64,000 nucleotides of DNA, taken from the NCBI GenBank assembly GCA_027858775.1, contig JAQICA010000028.1:1-64000 (forward strand), given 5' to 3'. The position numbers and the translations under genes are program-made. Origin of the DNA: Salinivirgaceae bacterium (GTDB lineage Bacteria; Bacteroidota; Bacteroidia; Bacteroidales; Salinivirgaceae). The notes beneath the pieces are model-generated. The model searched no databases, was not told where the DNA came from, and saw only the letters and a program-made list of their open reading frames with translations. Shown here in pieces: positions 1 through 7,505 of this stretch (position 1 is the first letter of the stretch; each line of letters starts with the position of its first letter).

Positions 1-1403
1 TGAGTTATTTCTGTTTCCTCTAGGCTTTGCTCTAGTTTTTGAATGTAATTATTTATTAGTTTACTTGGACTTTTATCATTTGAATCTTCGTTTAAATATG
101 TGATTAGTTTTTCCCATTCTAAACTAATGATAAGTTCCTTGTCATTCATTATTTCATTAATAAAGTTTTTTAATTGTGGAATATATTCAATCAGTAGTTT
201 TTTATCTTTTTGTTCCGGAGGGATACTTGGTTCAGCTAGAGGGGCCTCGAAAGTATAATATTTATGTAGAGAATATTGCCGTATGAACAATAAACCTAAA
301 TATAATTGAGTGTGTTTTTTAATCAAAAATTCTGAATCTAATCCTTGAGAACCAGAGTATTGATATCTAACCCCAATAAACGTATTGTTATAATATTCAG
401 GTTCTCTAAATCGGATAAGAAAATAGAAAATTTCATTGAATGTATCTGGTAAGAGGAAGTATTTAGGAGGTAGGTTTGTTATGTAATTGAATATACTGTT
501 AATTAGTTTATATTTTTTCGAAAAAAGGAGTAGTCCACCCATTGCATAATGAAATTCTAGAAATCTGTTTCTTTCTTCAAGATCAACGTTATCATTTTGA
601 AATTCATAAAAGTTGTTCCGATAATAATCATGAGAGTTTTGCCAGATTTTCATTACAAAATCAGGGCGGTCGTATTCAATCGAATTTATTAAGTTCTCCC
701 AAAGGATTTGATAAGTTTCTTCTGGAATTTTATTTCCTTTTTCAGTCCCCAATAACCAAAGTCCACCAACGATATTTCGATTTAGATAGCTTACTCGTTT
801 GCTTTTTTGATTTAATAATTCTTCGGTACCTCTTCTAATTATTTGAATGTATGTTTTATCCCAATATGGGTTTTCACTGTTAGCTAATTCATCTCTTTTG
901 TTTGAAAAATAGCTAGTGAAGAATTTTGTAAGTTCTCTTGCAATTTTGGCATCTGCTGTTTTAATTGCTAACATGAGTATGTCAGTTAAACCTTGTATGG
1001 GTTTGTTTTCAGTTGTATTATTATGCTTACTTTTTTCGATCAGGTATTTAACTAATTCTTGAGGGTGGTAGTAAATAATAGTTTTATGCACAAAAAATAT
1101 ATATGACGTAATTAGTAATCCAGTTGAAACGTACAGTAAGATAATCCCAGAATGACTTATTAGTGTGTTAAATATACCGAAATCATAAATGAGAGGCCTT
1201 TTTAGAAGATGTATGCCTGTAATAATTAAAGCACTAAATAGAGTTAGTTTGAAAATCTTCCATTCTTTCTCGCTTTTTATAAGATCTAATATAATTGTTG
1301 AGTTATATTTTTCATCTAGCCTCGTTATGACTTGAAGAAGTATTGGGTATGCAATACCTAAAATAGCGACAATGAATGATATAAGTATAGCTTCTTGATT
1401 CAT
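1..1403 (-). CDS. Edge-truncated membrane protein of unknown function, N-terminal 467 codons visible
   Basis: Reverse-strand frame from ATG at 1403 (MNQEAILISFIVAILGIAYPILLQVITRLDEKYNST...) is open to position 1 without a stop. Hydrophobic segments near the N-terminus (LISFIVAILGIAYPILL, GIILLYVSTGLLITSYIFF). Absent from the ORF track because it runs off the window. Confidence 0.8.
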   Translation of the reverse strand, partial: MNQEAILISFIVAILGIAYPILLQVITRLDEKYNSTIILDLIKSEKEWKIFKLTLFSALIITGIHLLKRPLIYDFGIFNTLISHSGIILLYVSTGLLITSYIFFVHKTIIYYHPQELVKYLIEKSKHNNTTENKPIQGLTDILMLAIKTADAKIARELTKFFTSYFSNKRDELANSENPYWDKTYIQIIRRGTEELLNQKSKRVSYLNRNIVGGLWLLGTEKGNKIPEETYQILWENLINSIEYDRPDFVMKIWQNSHDYYRNNFYEFQNDNVDLEERNRFLEFHYAMGGLLLFSKKYKLINSIFNYITNLPPKYFLLPDTFNEIFYFLIRFREPEYYNNTFIGVRYQYSGSQGLDSEFLIKKHTQLYLGLLFIRQYSLHKYYTFEAPLAEPSIPPEQKDKKLLIEYIPQLKNFINEIMNDKELIISLEWEKLITYLNEDSNDKSPSKLINNYIQKLEQSLEETEIT

Positions 1404-1503
1404 AGCATGGATTTTTTATAAAGTTAAGGGATTTAATAATGACTTTGCAGCAATGGAGGTATTTAGTTAATATTTGTTCTTTTTACTACGGTTTTAGTAT
1501 GTA

Positions 1504-1604
1504 TTTTTACAACTATTTTACAACTTTTAGCGATTTTGATATGTGTTAAGTTATTGTAAATAAGTTGTTAGGGGTGATGTGAATACTTTCTGTATCGGGA
1601 AGTA
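1504..1604. repeat. Copy A of dispersed repeat: tandem TTTTACAACT block plus hairpin TACTTTCTG-TAT-CGGGAAGTA
   Basis: TTTTTACAACTATTTTACAACTTTT at 1504-1528 is identical to 6299-6323. Hairpin at 1584-1604 is shared with 6370-6390 and 4504-4524. Confidence 0.75.
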
Positions 1605-1617
1605 AAAATAGAAGAAA

Positions 1618-1965
1618 ATGAATATATCAGGAAAATGGACATATAAGGAAGATTTTGAGTTTGGAAAATCCATTGGAGAAGTTGAGTTGATGCAAACCGG
1701 TGATGTTGTTTCCGGAGAGTTTTCCTTTACCGAAGCTGTTGAAAATGAATACAAAATTGATGTGACTGAAAAAGTGAAAGGAGTTGTATCAGATGGAGTA
1801 GTGCTGCTTGAAAGTATTGCAGTAAAAGCCATACAGGATCATAAAGAAATTAACTACTTGCCGAATTCTTTCAATGTTCATTTGGTAGCGGAAAACAAGC
1901 TGGTAGGATCAACCTTCGATAGCGAAGGCGTGTGTGGCGTATTTGTCATGGAGCGGAAGATCTGA
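1618..1965 (+). CDS. Small hypothetical protein (115 aa)
   Basis: Intact ORF MNISGKWTYKEDFEFGKSIGEVELMQTG...; soluble composition, no recognised family. Confidence 0.6.
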   Translation: MNISGKWTYKEDFEFGKSIGEVELMQTGDVVSGEFSFTEAVENEYKIDVTEKVKGVVSDGVVLLESIAVKAIQDHKEINYLPNSFNVHLVAENKLVGSTFDSEGVCGVFVMERKI

Positions 1966-2031
1966 AACCTTTAAGCTTTTGATTAGATTCCCCATAAACT
2001 TTGCTATATTTGATAGTCTCAAATATCAGAT

Positions 2032-2682
2032 ATGGGAGATACACAAACGATTCATAAGCTATTTGATTTACTGGACGATTGGCGGCATCTTCCGGCCTAC
2101 CAGCTGGAACGCAGAGCCGATATTTTCTTTGCATTGTACCTGGACAAAATCATAAAACAAAAAACCGGTGTTGATATAGATTTTATTATTCCTGAATTTC
2201 CCGTAAGAGTGGGTGAAATATCGGAGAAAAACCCACATATTAATCAATCCTTTAAAATAGATTACCTTGCCTACTCGAAGGAATCAGAGCGCGTATTCCT
2301 TGTTGAGTTGAAAACCGACCAACGCTCACGCCGCGACAAGCAAGACTGGTATTTGCAGCGTACAGCACAAATTCAGGTAAAAGGCATTTTGGAAGGCCTA
2401 AAAAAAATCTACAAAGCCACCCATCAAAAAGTAAAGTACAACTACCTTTTAGACAAATTGCAGCAAATGGGTTGGCTAACCCGAACAGAAAAATCATTTG
2501 ACATCAATAATATCAATATTTCACCGGAAATTCTTTACATTCAACCCAAAAACACAACAAACGATGATTCCGTCATTTCATTTGATGATGTAATAACTGC
2601 ATTATCAAACACGAATGATGAATTGGCGAAACGCTTTGTGGTTTCTTTGGAGAAATGGAAGGGTGATGTGAATAAAATCTGA
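2032..2682 (+). CDS. PD-(D/E)XK nuclease-like protein
   Basis: Motif SFKIDYLAYSKESERVFLVELKTDQRS fits the ID...(V)ELK core of the PD-(D/E)XK fold. TATATTTG at 2005-2012 resembles a Bacteroidetes -7 element. Confidence 0.6.
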   Translation: MGDTQTIHKLFDLLDDWRHLPAYQLERRADIFFALYLDKIIKQKTGVDIDFIIPEFPVRVGEISEKNPHINQSFKIDYLAYSKESERVFLVELKTDQRSRRDKQDWYLQRTAQIQVKGILEGLKKIYKATHQKVKYNYLLDKLQQMGWLTRTEKSFDINNINISPEILYIQPKNTTNDDSVISFDDVITALSNTNDELAKRFVVSLEKWKGDVNKI

Positions 2683-2751
2683 CAAATGGTTTATGAATTA
2701 TATGGCTTAACGGAAGATGAGATTAAGATTGTGGATGAAGCCGTGAAGTAA
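2683..2751 (+). pseudogene. In-frame remnant of a DNA methylase/type IIG-like C-terminus (QMVYELYGLTEDEIKIVDEAVK*)
   Basis: Codons directly after the TGA of the preceding ORF, same frame, read QMVYELYGLTEDEIKIVDEAVK-stop, resembling the (M/L)VYELYGLT(E/D)EEIxIVE tail of many N6-adenine methylase/restriction enzymes. Confidence 0.6.
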
Positions 2752-2838
2752 AATGTTCTTTAGAACCAATAAATATTAACCCATAGCTTAATTTTTATAA
2801 ACATTTTATCAACAATCAACGTTTAAAGATATATATTT

Positions 2839-3234
2839 GTGAAACGAAAATGTCAATTATTAATCCCTTCTAAAGATGGCAAACGAGCTATCTACATTGA
2901 CTTAGACAATAAAGAAGAGATTATGAAATATATACGACAAGATAACCGACATTTAAAAAAGTTCAAGTTTATTACGGATATCATTCTTGGTGGACATCGA
3001 AATACAGAGGTATATGATAAGGAAGATATTGACAATAAAACAAAAGATGTAACAGCAATGAAGTTTTTCAAGGCACAGGAAAACGATCGCATATATTGTA
3101 AAGAGGTTAAATCGAAAGAGGGAACATTTATTGTTGTAACCGCTGTTCTACATGAAAAGAAGAAATCGCAAAAAAATAGAACCAAAGAAAAGAACACTAT
3201 AAGAAAAGTTGGGGGGTATGAATATGACATATAA
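2839..3234 (+). CDS. HigB/RelE-like toxin
   Basis: C-terminal half NDRIYCKEVKSKEGTFIVVTAVLHEKKKSQKNRTKEKNTIRKVGGYEYDI resembles HigB/RelE-type toxins; immediately followed by an XRE gene. GTG start uncertain; an ATG at about 2923 is an alternative. Confidence 0.6.
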   Translation: MKRKCQLLIPSKDGKRAIYIDLDNKEEIMKYIRQDNRHLKKFKFITDIILGGHRNTEVYDKEDIDNKTKDVTAMKFFKAQENDRIYCKEVKSKEGTFIVVTAVLHEKKKSQKNRTKEKNTIRKVGGYEYDI

Positions 3235-3688
3235 CGAAAACCATAATATTTCAGAAGAATTTAGAGATATATTTAACTCACTCTCTGAAGAGGATCATAT
3301 AGAGGTGGATGCGCAAATGCTTTCATTTAAATTTCTTGAAGCGTTAGATAAATATTTCGCGCCAAAGAAGTTAAAAAAGAAAGAAATTGCAGAAGCAGTC
3401 GGAAAAAGTCCAAGTTTTATATCACAGGTATATTCTGGTGATAAACTTATTAGTATGCCCTTGCTTGCTAAATTGCAAACGGCTTTTAATTTCACTTTTG
3501 ATATTAAAGCCTCTCGCAATTCTATCGACTATGATCTTTCAGATTTTTCAGAACTTAAAACCAATAATAAAAAACAAAGCGGGTTTTGGGTGTGGAAAAA
3601 TGCTGCACCAAATGAATCAGTTGATATAGATTACACCAACAGTGATAACCTAAAGCTCATTAATAATAAATATAGTTCAGCAGGTTAA
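3218..3688 (+). CDS. XRE-family HTH antitoxin (HigA-like)
   Basis: HTH segment KLKKKEIAEAVGKSPSFISQVYSGDKLISMPLLAKLQTAF; overlaps the end of the toxin ORF. Confidence 0.75.
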   Translation: MNMTYNENHNISEEFRDIFNSLSEEDHIEVDAQMLSFKFLEALDKYFAPKKLKKKEIAEAVGKSPSFISQVYSGDKLISMPLLAKLQTAFNFTFDIKASRNSIDYDLSDFSELKTNNKKQSGFWVWKNAAPNESVDIDYTNSDNLKLINNKYSSAG

Positions 3689-3690
3689 AT

Positions 3691-4149
3691 ATGAAAGCAC
3701 ATAAATCCCCATTAGTATTAAATGACTTCTTGTTACTTAGAAGTAATTATCAATTTATCCAACCAGAAAAACCTAATTTCAAAATTGGTGAGATAATGGA
3801 CAAATATCCTATTGATCTTGACTTTACCGTTCGAAGAATTCAGGATAATTTGTTTCATTTATTCACTAAAATTCAAATAAACCACGAATCAAAGTCTTTG
3901 CCCGGATATGTCCTTTTTATTGAAGGTGTAAGTCTTTTTTCATTTGATGAAAAGGCCAGTCTAAGCGAAGAAGATAAAGCAAACTTGTTGCATTATTCCG
4001 GTTTAAACATTACAATCAATAGTTTTCGAAATATTCTCGCTACTTTAACTGCAAATGGTCCATTCAATAAATATACTTTGCCCTCAATCGATGTCAACAA
4101 ACTGTTACACGATAAGCAAATACAATTGAAGAATAAAAAACAGAGCTAA
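3691..4149 (+). CDS. SecB-like chaperone
   Basis: GYVLFIEGVSLFSFDE...LLHYSGLNITINSFRNILATLTANGPFNKYTLPSIDVN has SecB-family C-terminal features (P..LPxIDxN). Located 2 nt after the antitoxin stop. Confidence 0.7.
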   Translation: MKAHKSPLVLNDFLLLRSNYQFIQPEKPNFKIGEIMDKYPIDLDFTVRRIQDNLFHLFTKIQINHESKSLPGYVLFIEGVSLFSFDEKASLSEEDKANLLHYSGLNITINSFRNILATLTANGPFNKYTLPSIDVNKLLHDKQIQLKNKKQS

Positions 4150-4150
4150 A

Positions 4151-4405
4151 TTATTTAAATACTGTGTGTTCTCTAAGAAATTGATTTTTAATATCATCTA
4201 CAAGGTATGAATATACACCAAGTGTGGCATAAATTGATTCTAATTTTGGAAGAGCATTATTAATTTTTTCTTTAGGATTTTCTAGCTTCAACCTAATTTC
4301 ATTAGGGAACTCAAATATCTTAATCATAAAAATATCTTGTTCATACAATTTTCGGTTGAAAACATATTGGAAATACCCTTTGAAATTGTTGATCAAAATA
4401 TTCAT
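4151..4405 (-). CDS. Small hypothetical protein
   Basis: 84 aa ORF convergent with the SecB-like gene; no recognised motif. Confidence 0.35.
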   Translation of the reverse strand: MNILINNFKGYFQYVFNRKLYEQDIFMIKIFEFPNEIRLKLENPKEKINNALPKLESIYATLGVYSYLVDDIKNQFLREHTVFK

Positions 4406-4503
4406 TATTAACTCTTTTTTGTCAAATCACACTAATTTTAGAGTTTTCATGATGTTGAGTTTTGATTAAGTGTTTATTAATGAGGTGAATGTGTGTTTAG
4501 GCG

Positions 4504-4524
4504 CATTTTCTGTATCGGGAAATA
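4504..4524. repeat. Copy B of dispersed hairpin (CATTTTCTG-TAT-CGGGAAATA)
   Basis: Same core as 1584-1604 with a compensatory C-G to T-A pair change in the stem. Confidence 0.65.
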
Positions 4525-4546
4525 AATGTCGATTTGAAAATAAATG

Positions 4547-4582
4547 AAATGTCCAGTTTTTTAATGAATAAACTGGACATTT
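4547..4582. promoter_or_regulatory. Candidate AbiEi operator: 13-bp perfect inverted repeat upstream of abiE
   Basis: AAATGTCCAGTTT (4547-4559) and AAACTGGACATTT (4570-4582), 10-bp spacer, immediately upstream of TATATTTG (4587-4594, TAnnTTTG -7-like) and of the AbiEi start at 4611. Confidence 0.7.
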
Positions 4583-4610
4583 TTCATATATTTGCATAAA
4601 GAGTTTGTAG

Positions 4611-5336
4611 ATGCAAGTATCTGAATACATAAGGAATACAATTAATAGGTTTTCGCTTGGATATGTGTTCACCTATAGGGATTTTAACCCAGAGGTGAAT
4701 GATCGTGAAGCGATTATTAAAGCATTGAACCGAATGGTAGCTAAAGGGGAGATTGCAAAACTTTCAAAAGGCAAATATTATAAACCCAAAGAAACTATTT
4801 TTGGTTTGGTTCCTCCCGATCAGTATCAGGTTGTAAAAGATTTATTGGGTAAAGGAGACCGTATTATTGGGTACCTGACTGGTTATTCGGTTTATACAAA
4901 GCTAGGATTAACAACTCAGGTAAGTAATACAATACAAATTGGGCGCAATGAAACGCGTCCTGCCTTGCAGCGTGGACTTTACAAAATTAGTTTTGTAAAA
5001 CAAAGGAATACTATTACGGAAAAAAATATACCGCTTCTCCAGATTTTGGATGCTTTTCGTTTTATCAAGAAGATTCCTGATACCACAATTAATGATGCGT
5101 GTAAAGGACTATTTGAAATCGTGAAAAATTTCAATGAAAGTGATCAAGTTCAAATGATACGTTTGGCAAAAAAATATCCACCAGCAACTAGAGCCTTATT
5201 AGGTGCAATGCTGGAAAGGGTGTTAGACAAGAAGGCTGTTGAACCACTTGTTAACTCACTTAATCCGATCACAAAATATAAAATCGGAGTGTCAATCAAC
5301 TGTTTGCCAAATGCAACTAAATGGAATATACAATGA
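4611..5336 (+). CDS. abiEi: AbiEi-like antitoxin (type IV TA, DUF6088-like)
   Basis: N-terminal winged-helix MQVSEYIRNTINRFSLGYVFTYRDF...ALNRMVAKGEIAKLSKGKYYKP; ends overlapping the AbiEii start. Confidence 0.85.
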   Translation: MQVSEYIRNTINRFSLGYVFTYRDFNPEVNDREAIIKALNRMVAKGEIAKLSKGKYYKPKETIFGLVPPDQYQVVKDLLGKGDRIIGYLTGYSVYTKLGLTTQVSNTIQIGRNETRPALQRGLYKISFVKQRNTITEKNIPLLQILDAFRFIKKIPDTTINDACKGLFEIVKNFNESDQVQMIRLAKKYPPATRALLGAMLERVLDKKAVEPLVNSLNPITKYKIGVSINCLPNATKWNIQ

Positions 5337-6277
5337 ATCTACATGAACAAACTAAGCTATTTAATGATGCTATTCAGACGGCATCAAGGCATTTGATAAT
5401 AAAGCCGGAATTTATTGTGAAAGATTATTGGATAACATACATGCTGTGGAATTTATCAAATTATCAGAATCGTGATCAGGTTGTATTCAAAGGTGGAACA
5501 TCGCTTTCAAAAGCCTATAAATTGATCAATCGTTTTTCAACCGATGTTGACCTGGCAGTTATTCAAAACCCTGATTTTTCTGGTAATAGAATTAAGAGTG
5601 AAATACGAAAAATTGAAAAGGCCGTTGCCAATGGTTTATTAGAATCGCATATTCCAAGGCTTACTAGTAAAGGTTCCCGTTTTCGCAAGAGTGCGTATGT
5701 TTATCCGGTTAATGATAAATATGAAGATGATAATATAGTAATAATTGAGACCAATTATTTCGCCAATCCTTACCCTTATGAGGAAAGGGGAATTGAAAGT
5801 TTTATTGCTACATTCTTGAGAGATACCCGTAATGAAAAAGTAATCGAGGATTTTAATCTGCAACCTTTTACTATAAACGTTTTGGATCGCTTTCAAACTT
5901 TAATTGAGAAACTTGTTTCACTTATTCGTTTTTCATTTCAACAAAATTCTTTGGAGGGTGTCAGGTCGAAGATTAGACACTTTTATGATCTGTATTATTT
6001 AATGCAAACGAAGGAGGGTGAAGAGTTTATTGCTAGTGTGGATTTTAGAGAAAGGTTTAAAAAACTCCTCTTGCATGACCAACAATCATTTGATGAACCC
6101 AAGGGTTGGGGAAAGTATGAGTTGAGCGAGTCAATATTGGTATCTGACTTCGAAATTGTTTGGGAAAAGCTTAAGGATGATTATACTAAGGAGTTATCTT
6201 TCTTTGCTTATACTGCAATACCTGATGAGCAACGCGTTGCTGAATCATTTCGTAGATTAATATCTTACATCCAATGA
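5321..6277 (+). CDS. abiEii: AbiEii-like nucleotidyltransferase toxin
   Basis: VFKGGTSLSKAYKLINRFSTDVDLAVI nucleotidyltransferase motif; overlaps the AbiEi gene. Confidence 0.9.
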   Translation: MEYTMNLHEQTKLFNDAIQTASRHLIIKPEFIVKDYWITYMLWNLSNYQNRDQVVFKGGTSLSKAYKLINRFSTDVDLAVIQNPDFSGNRIKSEIRKIEKAVANGLLESHIPRLTSKGSRFRKSAYVYPVNDKYEDDNIVIIETNYFANPYPYEERGIESFIATFLRDTRNEKVIEDFNLQPFTINVLDRFQTLIEKLVSLIRFSFQQNSLEGVRSKIRHFYDLYYLMQTKEGEEFIASVDFRERFKKLLLHDQQSFDEPKGWGKYELSESILVSDFEIVWEKLKDDYTKELSFFAYTAIPDEQRVAESFRRLISYIQ

Positions 6278-6298
6278 AATGAATGAAAACGCGCACAG

Positions 6299-6390
6299 TT
6301 TTTACAACTATTTTACAACTTTTGATCTTTCTTAATACATTGATTTAGTGCTTGATAAGTTGTTGAGAATACTTTCTGTATCAGAAAGTA
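6299..6390. repeat. Copy C of dispersed repeat: tandem TTTTACAACT block plus perfect hairpin TACTTTCTG-TAT-CAGAAAGTA
   Basis: 25 bp identical to copy A at 1504-1528. Shares ATAAGTTGTT and GAATACTTTCTGTATC with copy A; hairpin 6370-6390 is a perfect 9-bp stem. Confidence 0.8.
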
Positions 6391-6398
6391 GCTATTGA

Positions 6399-7235
6399 TC
6401 AGATTGTTAGTCCCGGCATGCTGATGTGGTAGATCTCCCAACCTCCATATTCACTTGGTTTGAGTTTGAATATTCCTCTCCCTCTAAATTTCACATGTTC
6501 TTTTTTAGCGTTAAAGCACACATTGTAATGAATGTCAAAATTTATTTGTGCGTCTGTTTTGTCTTCATTTATGGTCAATTGTTGGATTTTATTTGACACT
6601 ATTTCAAAGGAATCAAAAGAATCTAAAAAGTTGCTGAGTGTTTTTATGACTAAATCTTTATCTATGTGTTCATTATAAGCATTTCTGTAGTTTTTTGTAT
6701 CGATATAGAGCATATCATAACCATTTCCATCAACATTTTTATGCTTTTTCAATGTTGAATTAAAAAAATACTCATAAGCCATTTCTATATCCTGCTCGGC
6801 ATTTGGGTGAAATTCTTCATAAATAAAGTTATGCGACATGCCCGGTATGCGTATATTATCCATTTCTTCTTGAAAAAGTTCTTCGGTTAAAAAGCGGTAA
6901 AGTTCTTTATCTTCTACTTCAGATGAAATATCCAGATAAACATTATGCTCGTTCATTATGTGGAATAACCGATTAAGTTCATCGATGATTTTTTCGGGAG
7001 TGATTTCTGTTACTTTTTGGCATGATGGTTTACCAATATATCTCCAGACAGTTGTTGACTCGTTTTTATTGAATTGCTCTTCGAACTTTTCAATGTAGTT
7101 TAACCATTCATTCTCGACTTTGGGAGAGATGTTTTCTCCTTTCATAAATGTGGCACCATACTGTTTTTTTAATGCTTCTTTTTTTAGTTCATTATCGATT
7201 TTTTGATCTAATTCGACGTTCTTCTTTTTATTCAT
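6399..7235 (-). CDS. Conserved hypothetical protein
   Basis: 278 aa intact ORF MNKKKNVELDQKIDNELKKEALKKQYG...GRGIFKLKPSEYGGWEIYHISMPGLTI; C-terminal segment looks NTF2-like. Confidence 0.7.
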   Translation of the reverse strand: MNKKKNVELDQKIDNELKKEALKKQYGATFMKGENISPKVENEWLNYIEKFEEQFNKNESTTVWRYIGKPSCQKVTEITPEKIIDELNRLFHIMNEHNVYLDISSEVEDKELYRFLTEELFQEEMDNIRIPGMSHNFIYEEFHPNAEQDIEMAYEYFFNSTLKKHKNVDGNGYDMLYIDTKNYRNAYNEHIDKDLVIKTLSNFLDSFDSFEIVSNKIQQLTINEDKTDAQINFDIHYNVCFNAKKEHVKFRGRGIFKLKPSEYGGWEIYHISMPGLTI

Positions 7236-7505
7236 TTTGAAGGCTCTTTTGAAGGTAACTATAAGCGATTTGTTTTTAAATAAAGCACAAAGTTATAAAA
7301 ACATTTTTTAAGAAAATCTAAATATGGGAATCGAAATTTCCCATTATAAATCAATCAAAACTTGAAATTGATAAAGGCTCGCTTGGGTTTAAAGAGGGTG
7401 TAAGCAATTATCTGAAAGGTAATATGGAGCGATTTTCAGGTAATATTACTACGGGTAGTGTTGAATTTAAATTATATCTTAACTGAAAATTATAAAATAA
7501 ATACT

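Noticed and set aside
542-838. 98 aa + strand ORF
   Set aside because: Fully antisense to the open reverse-strand CDS 1-1403.
1551-1832. 93 aa minus ORF
   Set aside because: Low-complexity S/T/F-rich antisense overlap with the 1618-1965 ORF and repeat copy A.
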